Below, in pieces: positions 38,234 through 47,619 of a stretch of DNA of 64,000 nucleotides. The stretch lies in the NCBI GenBank assembly GCA_002162825.1, contig MAAU01000020.1, positions 23,217-87,216 on the forward strand. Reading direction: 5' to 3'. Within the stretch, counting starts at the first letter, position 1, and each line of letters starts with the position of its first letter. The position numbers were made by a program, and so were the translations under genes. The stretch comes from Gammaproteobacteria bacterium 54_18_T64 (GTDB taxonomy: Bacteria > Pseudomonadota > Gammaproteobacteria > Pseudomonadales > Porticoccaceae). The notes beneath the pieces are model-generated. The model was not told the DNA's origin. It did no database searches and saw only the letters and a program-made list of their open reading frames with translations.

Positions 38234-39250
38234 ATGAAAGCGACAAGATTTAATGGTGTCGGTAAACCACTGACAATAGAAGATGTACCAGAGCCCGAAG
38301 TCGGCCCCACTGGCGTACTGGTACGTATATCGGGCGCAGGAGTGTGTCACTCCGATTTGCACGTGATCGATGGCGAGGTGGGTACACGTCAGAAGCCCAT
38401 AACCCTGGGCCACGAAAACGCGGGTATTGTCGAAGCCGTGGGTAGTGATGTCACCGATGTTGCCGTTGGCGACGGCGTGGCGGTATTTGGCGCCTGGGGT
38501 TGTGGCAATTGTCGCGCCTGTGAGATGGGCGAAGAAAATCTCTGCCTCAACCCCATTTACCCGGGCATTATGGTCGATGGCGGCTGGGCCGAGAAACTCT
38601 ATGTACCTCACTCCCGCAACCTGGTGAAGCTCAACGGCCTCGATCCCGTCGTCGCCGCACCGCTGACCGATGCTGCCTTGACCCCCTACCGAGCCGTTAA
38701 AAAAGTATTGCCCAAGCTGGCACCGGGACGCACGCTGGCTATTATCGGGATTGGCGGTCTCGGTCACATGGCCCTGCAAATAGCCCAGGCCTTAGCTCCT
38801 TCCGTACGTTTAATCGCGATTGATCTCAGTGACGAAAAATTGGCTATGGCCAAAGAGCTGGGTGCCGATGTGGTGATCAATGCCGGCGCTGATGTCGGTG
38901 CCGAGGTGAAGGCGGCCACGAATGGTGACGGTGCCGATGCCGTCATCGATTTTGTCGGAGCCGATGCCACCTTGAAAAGTGCGGCGGCCAGTGTCGCCGT
39001 TGCCGGTAAAATTGTTGTCGTCGGCATCGCCGGCGGTACCCTGCCATTTACCTTCTGGGATATTCCCCTCGAAGTGGAAGTCACTACCAGTATTTGGGGC
39101 AATCGTCAGGAGCTGAAAGAAGTACTCGAGCTGGCGCGGCTGGGGCATATTACCCCGCATATTGAACGCCAACCCCTGGAGGCGATTAACGAGGTCGTAG
39201 CTCGCCTCCAGGCGGGCGAAATTAAGGGTCGCGTGGTACTGACACCCTAA
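38234..39250 (+). CDS. Zinc-dependent alcohol dehydrogenase (MDR family)
   Basis: 'GAGVCHSDLHVIDGEV', 'LGHENAGIVEAVGSDV', 'GCGNCRACEMGEENLC', 'LAIIGIGGLGHMALQIAQ'. Confidence 0.93.
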   Translation: MKATRFNGVGKPLTIEDVPEPEVGPTGVLVRISGAGVCHSDLHVIDGEVGTRQKPITLGHENAGIVEAVGSDVTDVAVGDGVAVFGAWGCGNCRACEMGEENLCLNPIYPGIMVDGGWAEKLYVPHSRNLVKLNGLDPVVAAPLTDAALTPYRAVKKVLPKLAPGRTLAIIGIGGLGHMALQIAQALAPSVRLIAIDLSDEKLAMAKELGADVVINAGADVGAEVKAATNGDGADAVIDFVGADATLKSAAASVAVAGKIVVVGIAGGTLPFTFWDIPLEVEVTTSIWGNRQELKEVLELARLGHITPHIERQPLEAINEVVARLQAGEIKGRVVLTP

Positions 39251-39296
39251 CTGCTATTGTAGCCATTAATTTTAAACAACGGGAACGGTTCAATCT

Positions 39297-39914
39297 ATGC
39301 CTTTATCACCACCCAAACCTCGACAGCATTTACACACTCGAACCATCGATTTAACGGGCTATCACCGCGATGACAACTTGTGGGATATCGAGGCACATAT
39401 TGTCGACAAAAAAACCTATACCTATGACAACAAGTGGCGGGGCACTGTTGCCTCGGGGCTGCCCGTACATGATATGTCGATACGCCTGACGATTGACTGG
39501 GAGCTGGTCGTGAAGGAAGTTGAGGTGGTGATGGATGTTCAGCCCTACGACATATGCTCGAAGGTACTCGATAATTTTCAGGGCATTGTGGGACTTAAAA
39601 TTGGTGCTGGCTGGAACAGGCGCGTGCGCGAGGTCGTTGGCGGTGTGCTCGGTTGCACCCACCTTGCTGAGCTACTAGGCCCGCTGGCAACGGTGACCTT
39701 TCAAACATTATCGGCAGATTATGCTCGCGAGTTGATGGGTCTTGAACCAGCCCCACGGGGAGAAATGGAGGAAGATCAGGCGCCATTTATGCTCAATGGC
39801 TGCTATACGTGGTCGCCGCAAAGCCCGATAGTGCAAGAAGATTACCCCAAATACTACGTAGCACCGGAGTCTGTTGAAGTGAGGGATATCGATGTTATTG
39901 ACAGTAATAGTTGA
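39297..39914 (+). CDS. DUF2889 domain-containing protein
   Basis: 'HTRTIDLTGYHRDDNLWDIEAHIVDKKTY', 'VHDMSIRLTIDWELVVKEVEVVMDVQPYDIC', 'GVLGCTHLAELLGPLATVTFQTL'. Confidence 0.85.
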   Translation: MPLSPPKPRQHLHTRTIDLTGYHRDDNLWDIEAHIVDKKTYTYDNKWRGTVASGLPVHDMSIRLTIDWELVVKEVEVVMDVQPYDICSKVLDNFQGIVGLKIGAGWNRRVREVVGGVLGCTHLAELLGPLATVTFQTLSADYARELMGLEPAPRGEMEEDQAPFMLNGCYTWSPQSPIVQEDYPKYYVAPESVEVRDIDVIDSNS

Positions 39915-39968
39915 TTCATGGCTTGACCTGGCCTCTTTGCTTTTCGTTCGGCTTGTGACCGTGGCGCA

Positions 39969-41033
39969 GTGACGACGGTGAGTAGTGCGGTTGAACAAAG
40001 CATCGGTGTTAAACGCTTTGGGCGTATTGTCCGTATCCCCACGCCGACGCCCTTCGGTGTCGGTGATATTAATAGTTACGTCATTCTGCCAGAGCCGGGT
40101 TCCGATGAGCTGGTGCTGATAGACACCGGCGTGGGTACCGATGAGGCCTGGCAATATCTACAGCTGGGTTTAAAGGAATACGACTACGCCATTGAAGATA
40201 TAACCCTGCTCCTTTTAACCCATGCCCATACGGATCACTTTGGTCAGGCCAGTCGCATCCGTGAAGTTTCCGGTTGTGAAATATGGGGTCACAAAAATGT
40301 GCACCTCACCGTTGATGGTTTCCTGCCTTCAGCAGAGCGTATAGAAGAGGAAAAGGCGTTTTTACAGGGCTTTGGTTTTAGCGCAGAAATGTATGATAAG
40401 GCCTACGATTACCGCGCCTATATCGGGGAGATTTACAAGCCCTGTAAGCTCGATAGAGAGTTTAAAGATAATGATGTGGTACCCATTGAGGGCTTTGATT
40501 TGAAGGTCATCCACACCCCCGGCCACTGTCCCGAAGAGGTGGTGTTTTGGCAGGCTGAAAGCCGACAAATGTTCTCGGGTGACCATCTACTACCCGATGT
40601 TACCCCGGTGTGCCTGTTGGATTTCCCGCAGTCGCCGGGCGGCGAACGTACCCATACCTTGGGCCAGTATTACCGCTCGGCCGATAAGGTCATCCCCTAC
40701 GATATTAAGCACATCTACCCCAGTCACGGTGACGTTTTCCAGGATCACCGCGAGTTGATTGCCGGTTATAAACTATCGACAGAGCGGCGCTTATTGAAGA
40801 TCTCGAAGATTCTCGAGCAGCACGGTTCGTTGACACCCTTTGAGGTGGGTCAACATCTCTTCCCGAAAGTTTGGGAAGAGCAGCTTTATGCGGTAATCTC
40901 AGAGGTAATGGGTCACCTTGATCTCTTGCTCGATGAAGCTTTCGTCACGACACGAGAAGTGAATGGGGTGATTCACTACGAGTTACTCAGGGTACCTGGC
41001 CCCGGCGCTATTTTTAAGCCGGTGTCATACTGA
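39969..41033 (+). CDS. MBL fold metallo-hydrolase
   Basis: 'ITLLLLTHAHTDHFGQASRIREVSG', 'LKVIHTPGHCPEEVVFW', 'FSGDHLLPDVTP', 'IYPSHGDVF'. GTG start. Confidence 0.9.
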   Translation: MTTVSSAVEQSIGVKRFGRIVRIPTPTPFGVGDINSYVILPEPGSDELVLIDTGVGTDEAWQYLQLGLKEYDYAIEDITLLLLTHAHTDHFGQASRIREVSGCEIWGHKNVHLTVDGFLPSAERIEEEKAFLQGFGFSAEMYDKAYDYRAYIGEIYKPCKLDREFKDNDVVPIEGFDLKVIHTPGHCPEEVVFWQAESRQMFSGDHLLPDVTPVCLLDFPQSPGGERTHTLGQYYRSADKVIPYDIKHIYPSHGDVFQDHRELIAGYKLSTERRLLKISKILEQHGSLTPFEVGQHLFPKVWEEQLYAVISEVMGHLDLLLDEAFVTTREVNGVIHYELLRVPGPGAIFKPVSY

Positions 41034-41051
41034 CAATTAAGGAGTGCAATC

Positions 41052-41273
41052 TTGAATCACGGCAAATCTAACGAGCTAATTGGTACCTCAGGGCTCTCGT
41101 TTGAGGATGCACTGGGGTGTATTTTACAGCGTGCCAATAAAACATTGCGGGGGGTTCACTCCATGGAAGTGGTGAGTAAAACGGTCACCGTCGCGGCTGG
41201 TGGTGAGTTTGAATATCGCGTGCGGGCCCTGTTGAAATTTGCCATGTCGCCACCCGATTTATTACATCTATAG
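41052..41273 (+). CDS. Dodecin-like small flavin-binding family protein
   Basis: 73 aa; 'LSFEDALGCILQRANKTLRGVHSMEVVSKTVTVAAGGEFEYRVRALLKFAM' follows the dodecin beta-alpha-beta-beta pattern. TTG start after AAGGAG. Confidence 0.7.
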   Translation: MNHGKSNELIGTSGLSFEDALGCILQRANKTLRGVHSMEVVSKTVTVAAGGEFEYRVRALLKFAMSPPDLLHL

Positions 41274-41282
41274 GAGTTGAAA

Positions 41283-41486
41283 ATGAGCGTATCAAGTGTG
41301 TCTCATCTCAGTGCAGCATCACCAGTAAGTTTTCAGGATGCCCTGGAAAAAGGTTATGCCAGGGCCAGTCAAACCCTGCGTGGAATAGAGGAGATCGAGG
41401 TTGTCGGCGAACGTGCAAAGGTCGAGGCTGGGGCGGTGAAAGAGTACGTGGTAGACCTTAAAATAGTGTTTGCATTAGAGAAGTGA
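41283..41486 (+). CDS. Dodecin-like small flavin-binding family protein (tandem paralog)
   Basis: 'VSFQDALEKGYARASQTLRGIEEIEVVGERAKVEAGAVKEYVVDLKIVFALEK'; RBS AGGAG before ATG 41283. Confidence 0.75.
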   Translation: MSVSSVSHLSAASPVSFQDALEKGYARASQTLRGIEEIEVVGERAKVEAGAVKEYVVDLKIVFALEK

Positions 41487-41705
41487 TATTTGGTTCTCAA
41501 GTTTGACTTTCTAAAATAATAATAAGGGACAGACACTCTGGTTTCAGCGTGTTTGATGATAGCCTGCATCTAACTGGCAATAGCGGTAGTTTCTTCCTAT
41601 ACCTGTATTGGTGGCTAGTCGTGGGACACAGTTCTAATTGAATAAAATACCAGCCCCCGACGCGCAAATTGTTCCCAACAATAAATTGGCTAATGGGTGT
41701 GCAGA

Positions 41706-44510
41706 ATGGATGATATGGATGAAGAAGTTCTCCAGCTTTTCGTAGAGGAATCTAGAGAGCATTTGGCGGGTATTGAAGATGATTTGCTGGCAATGGAGGC
41801 CATGGATGGTCTCGATGAAGATCTCGTCAACAGAGTGTTTCGAACCCTGCACACCATTAAGGGCGGAGCCGGGTTCTTTGATCTCATCAATCTGCAAAAC
41901 CTCGCTCATTCGATGGAAAACCTTCTCGACCTGATTCGCAAGAACGAGCTACAGACAACGAAGATAATTGTCTCCTCTTTACTGGCCGGTGCCGATACTG
42001 TCGCCAGTATGGTCGACAATCTAGATGCATCCAATGATTATGATATTTCCGATCATTTGTCGGTGTTTGATGGCATCCTCAAGGGTGATTCAGCCCCGGA
42101 GGCAGAGGCCCCTGCCGCTATTGAAGAAACTGCTGCCGTAGAACCAGAGGTGGCCCCCGAGCCAGAAGTGGTTGCGGATGAAAGTCCTGTCGTCGCAGAG
42201 CCCGTCGCTGCAGAATCGAGCACGTCCGATGCCCCCGCTACTCCAGAGCCGAGTGTGCCGGTCACCAAGGCAGTAGCCGAAACGCCTCAAGATGGTAGCT
42301 CGTCGGCTAAAGCAGCACCGGCAAAAGCCCAAAGCAGCGGTGATCAAAGCATCCGTGTTCATTTGTCTCTACTTGACCGGCTGATGGAATTGGCTGGTGA
42401 ATTGGTGCTGACACGTAATGCTTTAATACAAAGTGTGGAAACAGGTGACCCTGCGCTATTACAACCTGCGGCAAAAAAGGTTGACGCCATTACCTCCCAA
42501 TTGCAGCGTGCGATTATGTCGACGCGGATGCAAACCATTGACATCGTTTTCAGTAAGTTCAGGCGCATAGTGCGCGACCTGTCTGGGCAACTGGGCAAGC
42601 AGATTAATTTAGAAATCCTCGGTGAAGATGTAGAGCTCGACAAAACAATTATTGAAGCCCTCGGTGACCCCCTCACCCACTTGGTGCGCAACTCTATTGA
42701 CCACGGTCTTGAAACTCCGGCACAGCGCAAGGCTGCGGGTAAGCCACCCTTCGGACAGTTGCGGCTCCATGCCTTTCACGAGGCGGGCCAGGTAGTTATC
42801 GAGGTCAGCGATAATGGGGCTGGTATCGACCCACAAAGAATTGCCAGCAAAGCCATTGAAAAGGGCATGGTAACGGAAGAAGAAATCGCGAGGATGAATG
42901 AAAAGGATATCGTCCGACTGATTTTCCAGCCCGGCTTTTCGACGGCTGAAGAAGTGACCGATATTTCCGGTCGCGGTGTCGGCATGGATGTGGTGCGTCA
43001 GAACCTGGCCAAAGTGGGTGGTGTGGCCGATATTGAATCAGAGTTGGGCAAGGGCACGACGATACGCGTTAAATTGCCATTGACTTTGGCTATTATCCCC
43101 AGTGTTCTGGTGGGGATTAGCACCGAGAATTTCGCTATTCCACAGGTCAATGTCGTCGAAATGGTTGGTATTCCACCCGATGAAATAAAGCGCAGAATTC
43201 AGCACGTGGGCGGAGTCGCCATGCTGCGCCTACGCGGTGAGCTCGTGCCGTTGATTGAATTGAGTGACTATTTTGACATTACGCCAACTTATCGAGATGC
43301 TGATAGTGGCGCCTTGGCCCAAGAACGTCGCGATCGACTTGCCGATCGTCGTGAAAATGATGATGAGACCTCGAGCGAAATTCGCAGTGGCTCGGAACGT
43401 CGAGCAAGCGCGGAGAGTAGCGTTAACATTGTCATCGTTGCTGCAGGTGCCTTCAAGTACGGAATCCGTGTTGATGAGCTGCATGAGTCAGCAGAAATCG
43501 TGGTTAAACCTTTGGGGATGCACTTTCGAAGTAGCAATGAATTTTCAGGTGCAACCATTCTTGGCGACGGTACAGTAGCTCTTATTCTCGATGTCGATGG
43601 CGTGCGCATGCTGAGCGGGGCCAGTGAGTCCCAGCAGACTGAGGGCGAAATGCGAACGCGTGAAAGCGAGGAGGAGAGAGATATCGACTCCTGTTCAATT
43701 CTGATTATTCAGCATGTCGAGGACGAAGTGTATGCGGTGCCAATGCAGCTGGTTGCTCGCATCGAACGCTTTTCTCTCAGCGAGCTACAAGATGTTGGCG
43801 ACCGCAAGGCTATTAGTTATCGCGGTGGCATACTGCCATTGATTTCTTTAGAGGGCATAGTGAGTTCTCATGCTCTTGATGTTAGTGGCACTGAGTTCTA
43901 TGTGATTGTCTACACCGTTGGCAATGAAGAAATTGGTCTAATGGCCTCAGATATTCGCGATATTGTCGATTATAGAGACACCATTGATAATCGCACTCAT
44001 AAACGGGCGGGTATAGCCGGGTCGATGATCGTCAATGGCGAGATCCTGCAATTTCTGGATCTCTACGGAATACTCGAACTGGATGATCCAGAGTGGACTC
44101 AGCATCTTCTAGGTGAGGCTGAAGAGACGGAGCTCACTGTGCTACTAGTGGAAGATTCACCTTTTTTCCAGTCGCAAATGAAGAAGGAAATTGAGGCCGC
44201 AGGGTTTGTTGTACTGACAGCGGATGACGGCTTATTGGGTCTGGAAATGCTGCGCAGCCACCCTGAAATCACCATGGTTCTGACCGATATTGAAATGCCC
44301 AATATGGATGGCCTCGAAATGGTGAGAGCTATCAAAGCGCTACCTGAATATGAAGGCATGCCTCTGGTGGCGGTTACCTCGTTAGCGGGTGCTTCGGCAG
44401 AGCAAAAGGGGCTCGATGCGGGGGTTGATGAGTACCAAATTAAGCTGGACCGGGAACAACTGGTTGATGTATGTCGACGTTTGGCAAAACCCCGTGCGGT
44501 CAGCGCTTAA
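41706..44510 (+). CDS. cheA: Hybrid chemotaxis histidine kinase CheA (HPt - HATPase - CheW-like - CheW-like - receiver)
   Basis: HPt 'VFRTLHTIKGGAGFF'; kinase 'HLVRNSIDHGLETPAQRKAAGKP', 'DNGAGIDPQRI', 'GRGVGMDVVRQNL'; CheW-like regions; C-terminal receiver 'TVLLVEDSPFFQSQMKKEIEAAGF...VLTDIEMPNMDGLEMVRAIK'. Confidence 0.95.
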   Translation: MDDMDEEVLQLFVEESREHLAGIEDDLLAMEAMDGLDEDLVNRVFRTLHTIKGGAGFFDLINLQNLAHSMENLLDLIRKNELQTTKIIVSSLLAGADTVASMVDNLDASNDYDISDHLSVFDGILKGDSAPEAEAPAAIEETAAVEPEVAPEPEVVADESPVVAEPVAAESSTSDAPATPEPSVPVTKAVAETPQDGSSSAKAAPAKAQSSGDQSIRVHLSLLDRLMELAGELVLTRNALIQSVETGDPALLQPAAKKVDAITSQLQRAIMSTRMQTIDIVFSKFRRIVRDLSGQLGKQINLEILGEDVELDKTIIEALGDPLTHLVRNSIDHGLETPAQRKAAGKPPFGQLRLHAFHEAGQVVIEVSDNGAGIDPQRIASKAIEKGMVTEEEIARMNEKDIVRLIFQPGFSTAEEVTDISGRGVGMDVVRQNLAKVGGVADIESELGKGTTIRVKLPLTLAIIPSVLVGISTENFAIPQVNVVEMVGIPPDEIKRRIQHVGGVAMLRLRGELVPLIELSDYFDITPTYRDADSGALAQERRDRLADRRENDDETSSEIRSGSERRASAESSVNIVIVAAGAFKYGIRVDELHESAEIVVKPLGMHFRSSNEFSGATILGDGTVALILDVDGVRMLSGASESQQTEGEMRTRESEEERDIDSCSILIIQHVEDEVYAVPMQLVARIERFSLSELQDVGDRKAISYRGGILPLISLEGIVSSHALDVSGTEFYVIVYTVGNEEIGLMASDIRDIVDYRDTIDNRTHKRAGIAGSMIVNGEILQFLDLYGILELDDPEWTQHLLGEAEETELTVLLVEDSPFFQSQMKKEIEAAGFVVLTADDGLLGLEMLRSHPEITMVLTDIEMPNMDGLEMVRAIKALPEYEGMPLVAVTSLAGASAEQKGLDAGVDEYQIKLDREQLVDVCRRLAKPRAVSA

Positions 44511-44530
44511 ACAATAAAGGAGAGTTTGCA

Positions 44531-44980
44531 ATGAGTGAGACATTATTTTTGCAAGATACCGAAATCATAGTGTTTCGAGTGAGTGACATTACCATTGGTT
44601 TACCGATCACCGAGGTGAGAGAGATTTTTAAATCACCGACGATTACCCCAGTTCACACTCCATTTTCGTATGTGAATGGAGTGATTAACTTGCGCGGTAG
44701 TATTGTGACAATTGTTGATTTGAGTAAGCGTATGAACTTGTCAGTCAATCAAGATGTGAAAGCGGTGCACATCGTTTTAGTCGAGTTTGGTGAAGAGTTA
44801 ATTGGGCTTTTAGTCGATGGCATTGAAGATTCGGTGTTTGCTAGCAGCGATGACTTTTTCCCGGTTCCCGCAACCGTCAATGGTGCAGATAGCGATTTTT
44901 TTCGGGCCTTATTCCGTCGTGAAGAGGACCTGGTAGCAATGCTCAATCTGGATAACACCCTGGAAACTGAGGTCGCATAA
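44531..44980 (+). CDS. cheW: Chemotaxis coupling protein CheW
   Basis: 'EIIVFRVSDITIGLPITEVREIFKSPTITPVHTPFSYVNGVINLRGSIVTIVDLSKRM'. Confidence 0.92.
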   Translation: MSETLFLQDTEIIVFRVSDITIGLPITEVREIFKSPTITPVHTPFSYVNGVINLRGSIVTIVDLSKRMNLSVNQDVKAVHIVLVEFGEELIGLLVDGIEDSVFASSDDFFPVPATVNGADSDFFRALFRREEDLVAMLNLDNTLETEVA

Positions 44981-46116
44981 TGGTTCCGTTAAGGCTGTTA
45001 GTTGTCGATGATTCTGCGATGTATCGGCAGGCCTTACAGAATATTGTGACAGCTATACCCGGTGTGGAATGTATTGGCGTGGCCTGTGATGGCAAAGAGG
45101 CCATGAAAAAGATTCTTTCTGACAAGCCCGATGTGGTGACCCTCGATATGGAGATGCCTGTGATGACAGGTATGGAGGTTATTAAAGCTGTTATTGCCAA
45201 AAAACTGAACACTAAGCTGATTATCGTCAGCTCCTGCTCGCAGACTGGTGCCGAGGTTGCAATTAACGCACTGAAGTTAGGTGCCTATGATTTTATTACA
45301 AAACCAAACAGATTGGGTGGACTTGGGGCTAAAGAAAACATTCGCCAACAATTGCTTGAAAAAATAGGCACATTAAACTTCGACTTTAAAGCCACAAGAC
45401 ATGATCGGAATGTAGATTCTTACGGTGCTGCTTATAGGGAATCTATCCGGCAAAAAGACTTAGCACCGGCAGTGAAGCCGGTTGCCGAGCACTCTGGTCT
45501 TGCCGTGGAAGCGGTGCGTCCTAAAGCGGTGGTTATGGGCTGTTCTACCGGCGGCCCGAAGGCGTTGTTGAAGTTATTCTCTGGATTGCAGTGCCCGATC
45601 GATGTGCCGATTTTTATTGTACAGCACATGCCCCCAATGTTTACCGAGACTCTGGCAAAGTCGATTGATGAAATCAGTGCCGTTTCAGTTAAAGAGGCCA
45701 GTAGCGGTGATAAACCATTGCCAAATCATGCGTATATTGCGCCAGGTGGGCGGCAAATGAAGCTAGTACAGGGACGAGAGGGCGTGGAGATTAAAATCAC
45801 TGATGATGAGCCCGATAATTTTTGTAAACCTTCCGTTGATTATTTTTTTTCCAGCGTGGCGGGTATATATCAAGCAGGTGTTTTAGGCGTTATATTGAGC
45901 GGCATGGGTGATGATGGCTGTGAAGGCTTGCGAAAAATGAAGCGTTATGGTGTAAAAGTTCTCGCGCAGGACGAGCAAAGCTGTGTGGTATATGGGATGC
46001 CGCGGGTCGCTAAAGAAGCTGGCCTGGTCGATCAACAAGTGAGTATTGAGAAAATGTCTTCTGCCATTGAAGATGCATTGAAGTTGCCAAGAAAAAGGCT
46101 CAAAAGTGCACGCTAG
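44980..46116 (+). CDS. cheB: Chemotaxis response regulator protein-glutamate methylesterase CheB
   Basis: Receiver 'LLVVDDSAMYRQALQNIVTAIPGVECIGVACDGKEAM...VTLDMEMPVMTGMEVIK' plus esterase 'VVMGCSTGGPKALLKLFSGL', 'FIVQHMPPMFTETLAKSID', 'GVILSGMGDDGCEGLRKMK'. Confidence 0.95.
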   Translation: MVPLRLLVVDDSAMYRQALQNIVTAIPGVECIGVACDGKEAMKKILSDKPDVVTLDMEMPVMTGMEVIKAVIAKKLNTKLIIVSSCSQTGAEVAINALKLGAYDFITKPNRLGGLGAKENIRQQLLEKIGTLNFDFKATRHDRNVDSYGAAYRESIRQKDLAPAVKPVAEHSGLAVEAVRPKAVVMGCSTGGPKALLKLFSGLQCPIDVPIFIVQHMPPMFTETLAKSIDEISAVSVKEASSGDKPLPNHAYIAPGGRQMKLVQGREGVEIKITDDEPDNFCKPSVDYFFSSVAGIYQAGVLGVILSGMGDDGCEGLRKMKRYGVKVLAQDEQSCVVYGMPRVAKEAGLVDQQVSIEKMSSAIEDALKLPRKRLKSAR

Positions 46117-46309
46117 GGGATAAGGAGTGATAAAGATAACAGGAAATAATCAGTGTGGTAACTGTGGCGAGGCTAGTGCAGGGGCAAGATCTACTGAGAG
46201 AGATTTTAGGGTGGGGGCTAGTGTATAACATAGTAGTTAAAATTAGACTTTTAGCGCGGCTAATGGTTAGCAGAAAGGACTGCATCATTGTTCATATTGG
46301 ACTAGCCAC

Positions 46310-47143
46310 ATGGTAACCAATCACACCCATACAATGACTGATCGGGAATTGGACAGCTTTATTGGCCATGTGAAGGTTCATACGGGTATAAATTTGGACG
46401 TATCAAAGCGCTATTTACTTGAATCAAGATTGGGGCCAATTCTACACAAATTCTCGCTCAATTCTTACGCCGAGTTACTACGATGTGTTTCGGTGTCGGG
46501 TTCTATCGAAAACCAAGCTTTGATTAGTGCTATAACTACCAATGAAACATATTTTTTTCGGGATGACCACCCCTTCGACTTGTTAAAATACAAGCTTATA
46601 CCGGACCTGCTAGGAGAGAATGAAAATGCGGTGGTTGAAATCGCCAGTGCGGCTTGTTCAAGTGGGCAAGAGGCCTATAGTATGGCTATGGTACTGAAGG
46701 AAATCCTCTTTGATCTGACAAAATTCAAGGTGCAAATTAAGGCTTTCGATATATCTGATGAGATTATATCGGCGGCGAGTAAGGGTGAGTATTCTAATTT
46801 CGAAGTTCAGCGTGGTTTATCTACTGAAAAAATACGTTGCTACTTTGACTGTGTGGGTGATCGCTATCAAATTAAGCCTGAACTACGTTCGATCATTTCA
46901 TTTAGTAAGCAAAATTTGTTAAACCCAGTTGAGCCGGTGGCAAAGTTCAATATCATATTTTGCAGAAATGTGGTGAATTATTTTGAAGAAAGCGATAGGG
47001 CGATATTGTTTAAGAACCTGGCTTCAATGTTGTTGCCAAAGGGAGTATTAGTCATAGGGGCTACAGAGTTCCTAAACAATCAGTTTGGGCACTTTGTAAA
47101 GAAAGTAGATAGAGGGTCGGTATATTACGAAAAGGTTGCTTAA
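46310..47143 (+). CDS. cheR: Chemotaxis protein methyltransferase CheR
   Basis: 'ISAITTNETYFFRDDHPFDLLKYKLIPDLL', 'IASAACSSGQEAYSMAMVLKE', 'FNIIFCRNVVNYFEESDRAILFKNLASMLLPKGVLVIGATEFL'. Confidence 0.94.
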   Translation: MVTNHTHTMTDRELDSFIGHVKVHTGINLDVSKRYLLESRLGPILHKFSLNSYAELLRCVSVSGSIENQALISAITTNETYFFRDDHPFDLLKYKLIPDLLGENENAVVEIASAACSSGQEAYSMAMVLKEILFDLTKFKVQIKAFDISDEIISAASKGEYSNFEVQRGLSTEKIRCYFDCVGDRYQIKPELRSIISFSKQNLLNPVEPVAKFNIIFCRNVVNYFEESDRAILFKNLASMLLPKGVLVIGATEFLNNQFGHFVKKVDRGSVYYEKVA

Positions 47144-47237
47144 TGCAAAAATTGAGATCGACTTGGACTTTTTTCCGAGTGATTGACAGTAATATGGCAT
47201 TGAGCTTGAGTGTTTCGAGTGATTATGGAGTTGGTAA

Positions 47238-47594
47238 ATGAAAGTGCTTGTTGTTGATGACAGCGTCGCTATGCGAATGATTGTTAAGAAAATGGTAAAG
47301 GCTGCTGGGTTCAGTGCCGATTTTATAGAGGCTGCAGATGGTCAGCTGGGTCTCGATAAAATTAAGTCTGACTCCCCTGATCTTGTGTTATGTGACTGGA
47401 ATATGCCCAATATGTCCGGTATTGAGCTTCTTACAGCATTGAATGATGAAGGGATTACGGTAGATTTTGGTTTTGTCACAACAGAGTCCTCTGATGAAAT
47501 GCGCACCAAGGCCGAGGGTCTGGGTGCCAAGTTTCTTATTTCTAAACCGTTTACTAAAGAATCAGTGTTTGACGCATTGAAATCTTTCTTTTGA
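47238..47594 (+). CDS. CheY-like single-domain response regulator
   Basis: 'KVLVVDDSVAMRMIVKKMVKAAGF...DLVLCDWNMPNMSGIELLTAL...FVTTESS...FLISKPFTKESV'. Confidence 0.94.
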   Translation: MKVLVVDDSVAMRMIVKKMVKAAGFSADFIEAADGQLGLDKIKSDSPDLVLCDWNMPNMSGIELLTALNDEGITVDFGFVTTESSDEMRTKAEGLGAKFLISKPFTKESVFDALKSFF

Positions 47595-47619
47595 TCAAAT
47601 TTATAAAAAGGGGCCGCCT

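Noticed and set aside
37448-38779. Antisense ORFs over the MBL and ADH genes (37448-38134, 38138-38779)
   Set aside because: Long only because of codon bias in the sense genes; no recognisable domains.
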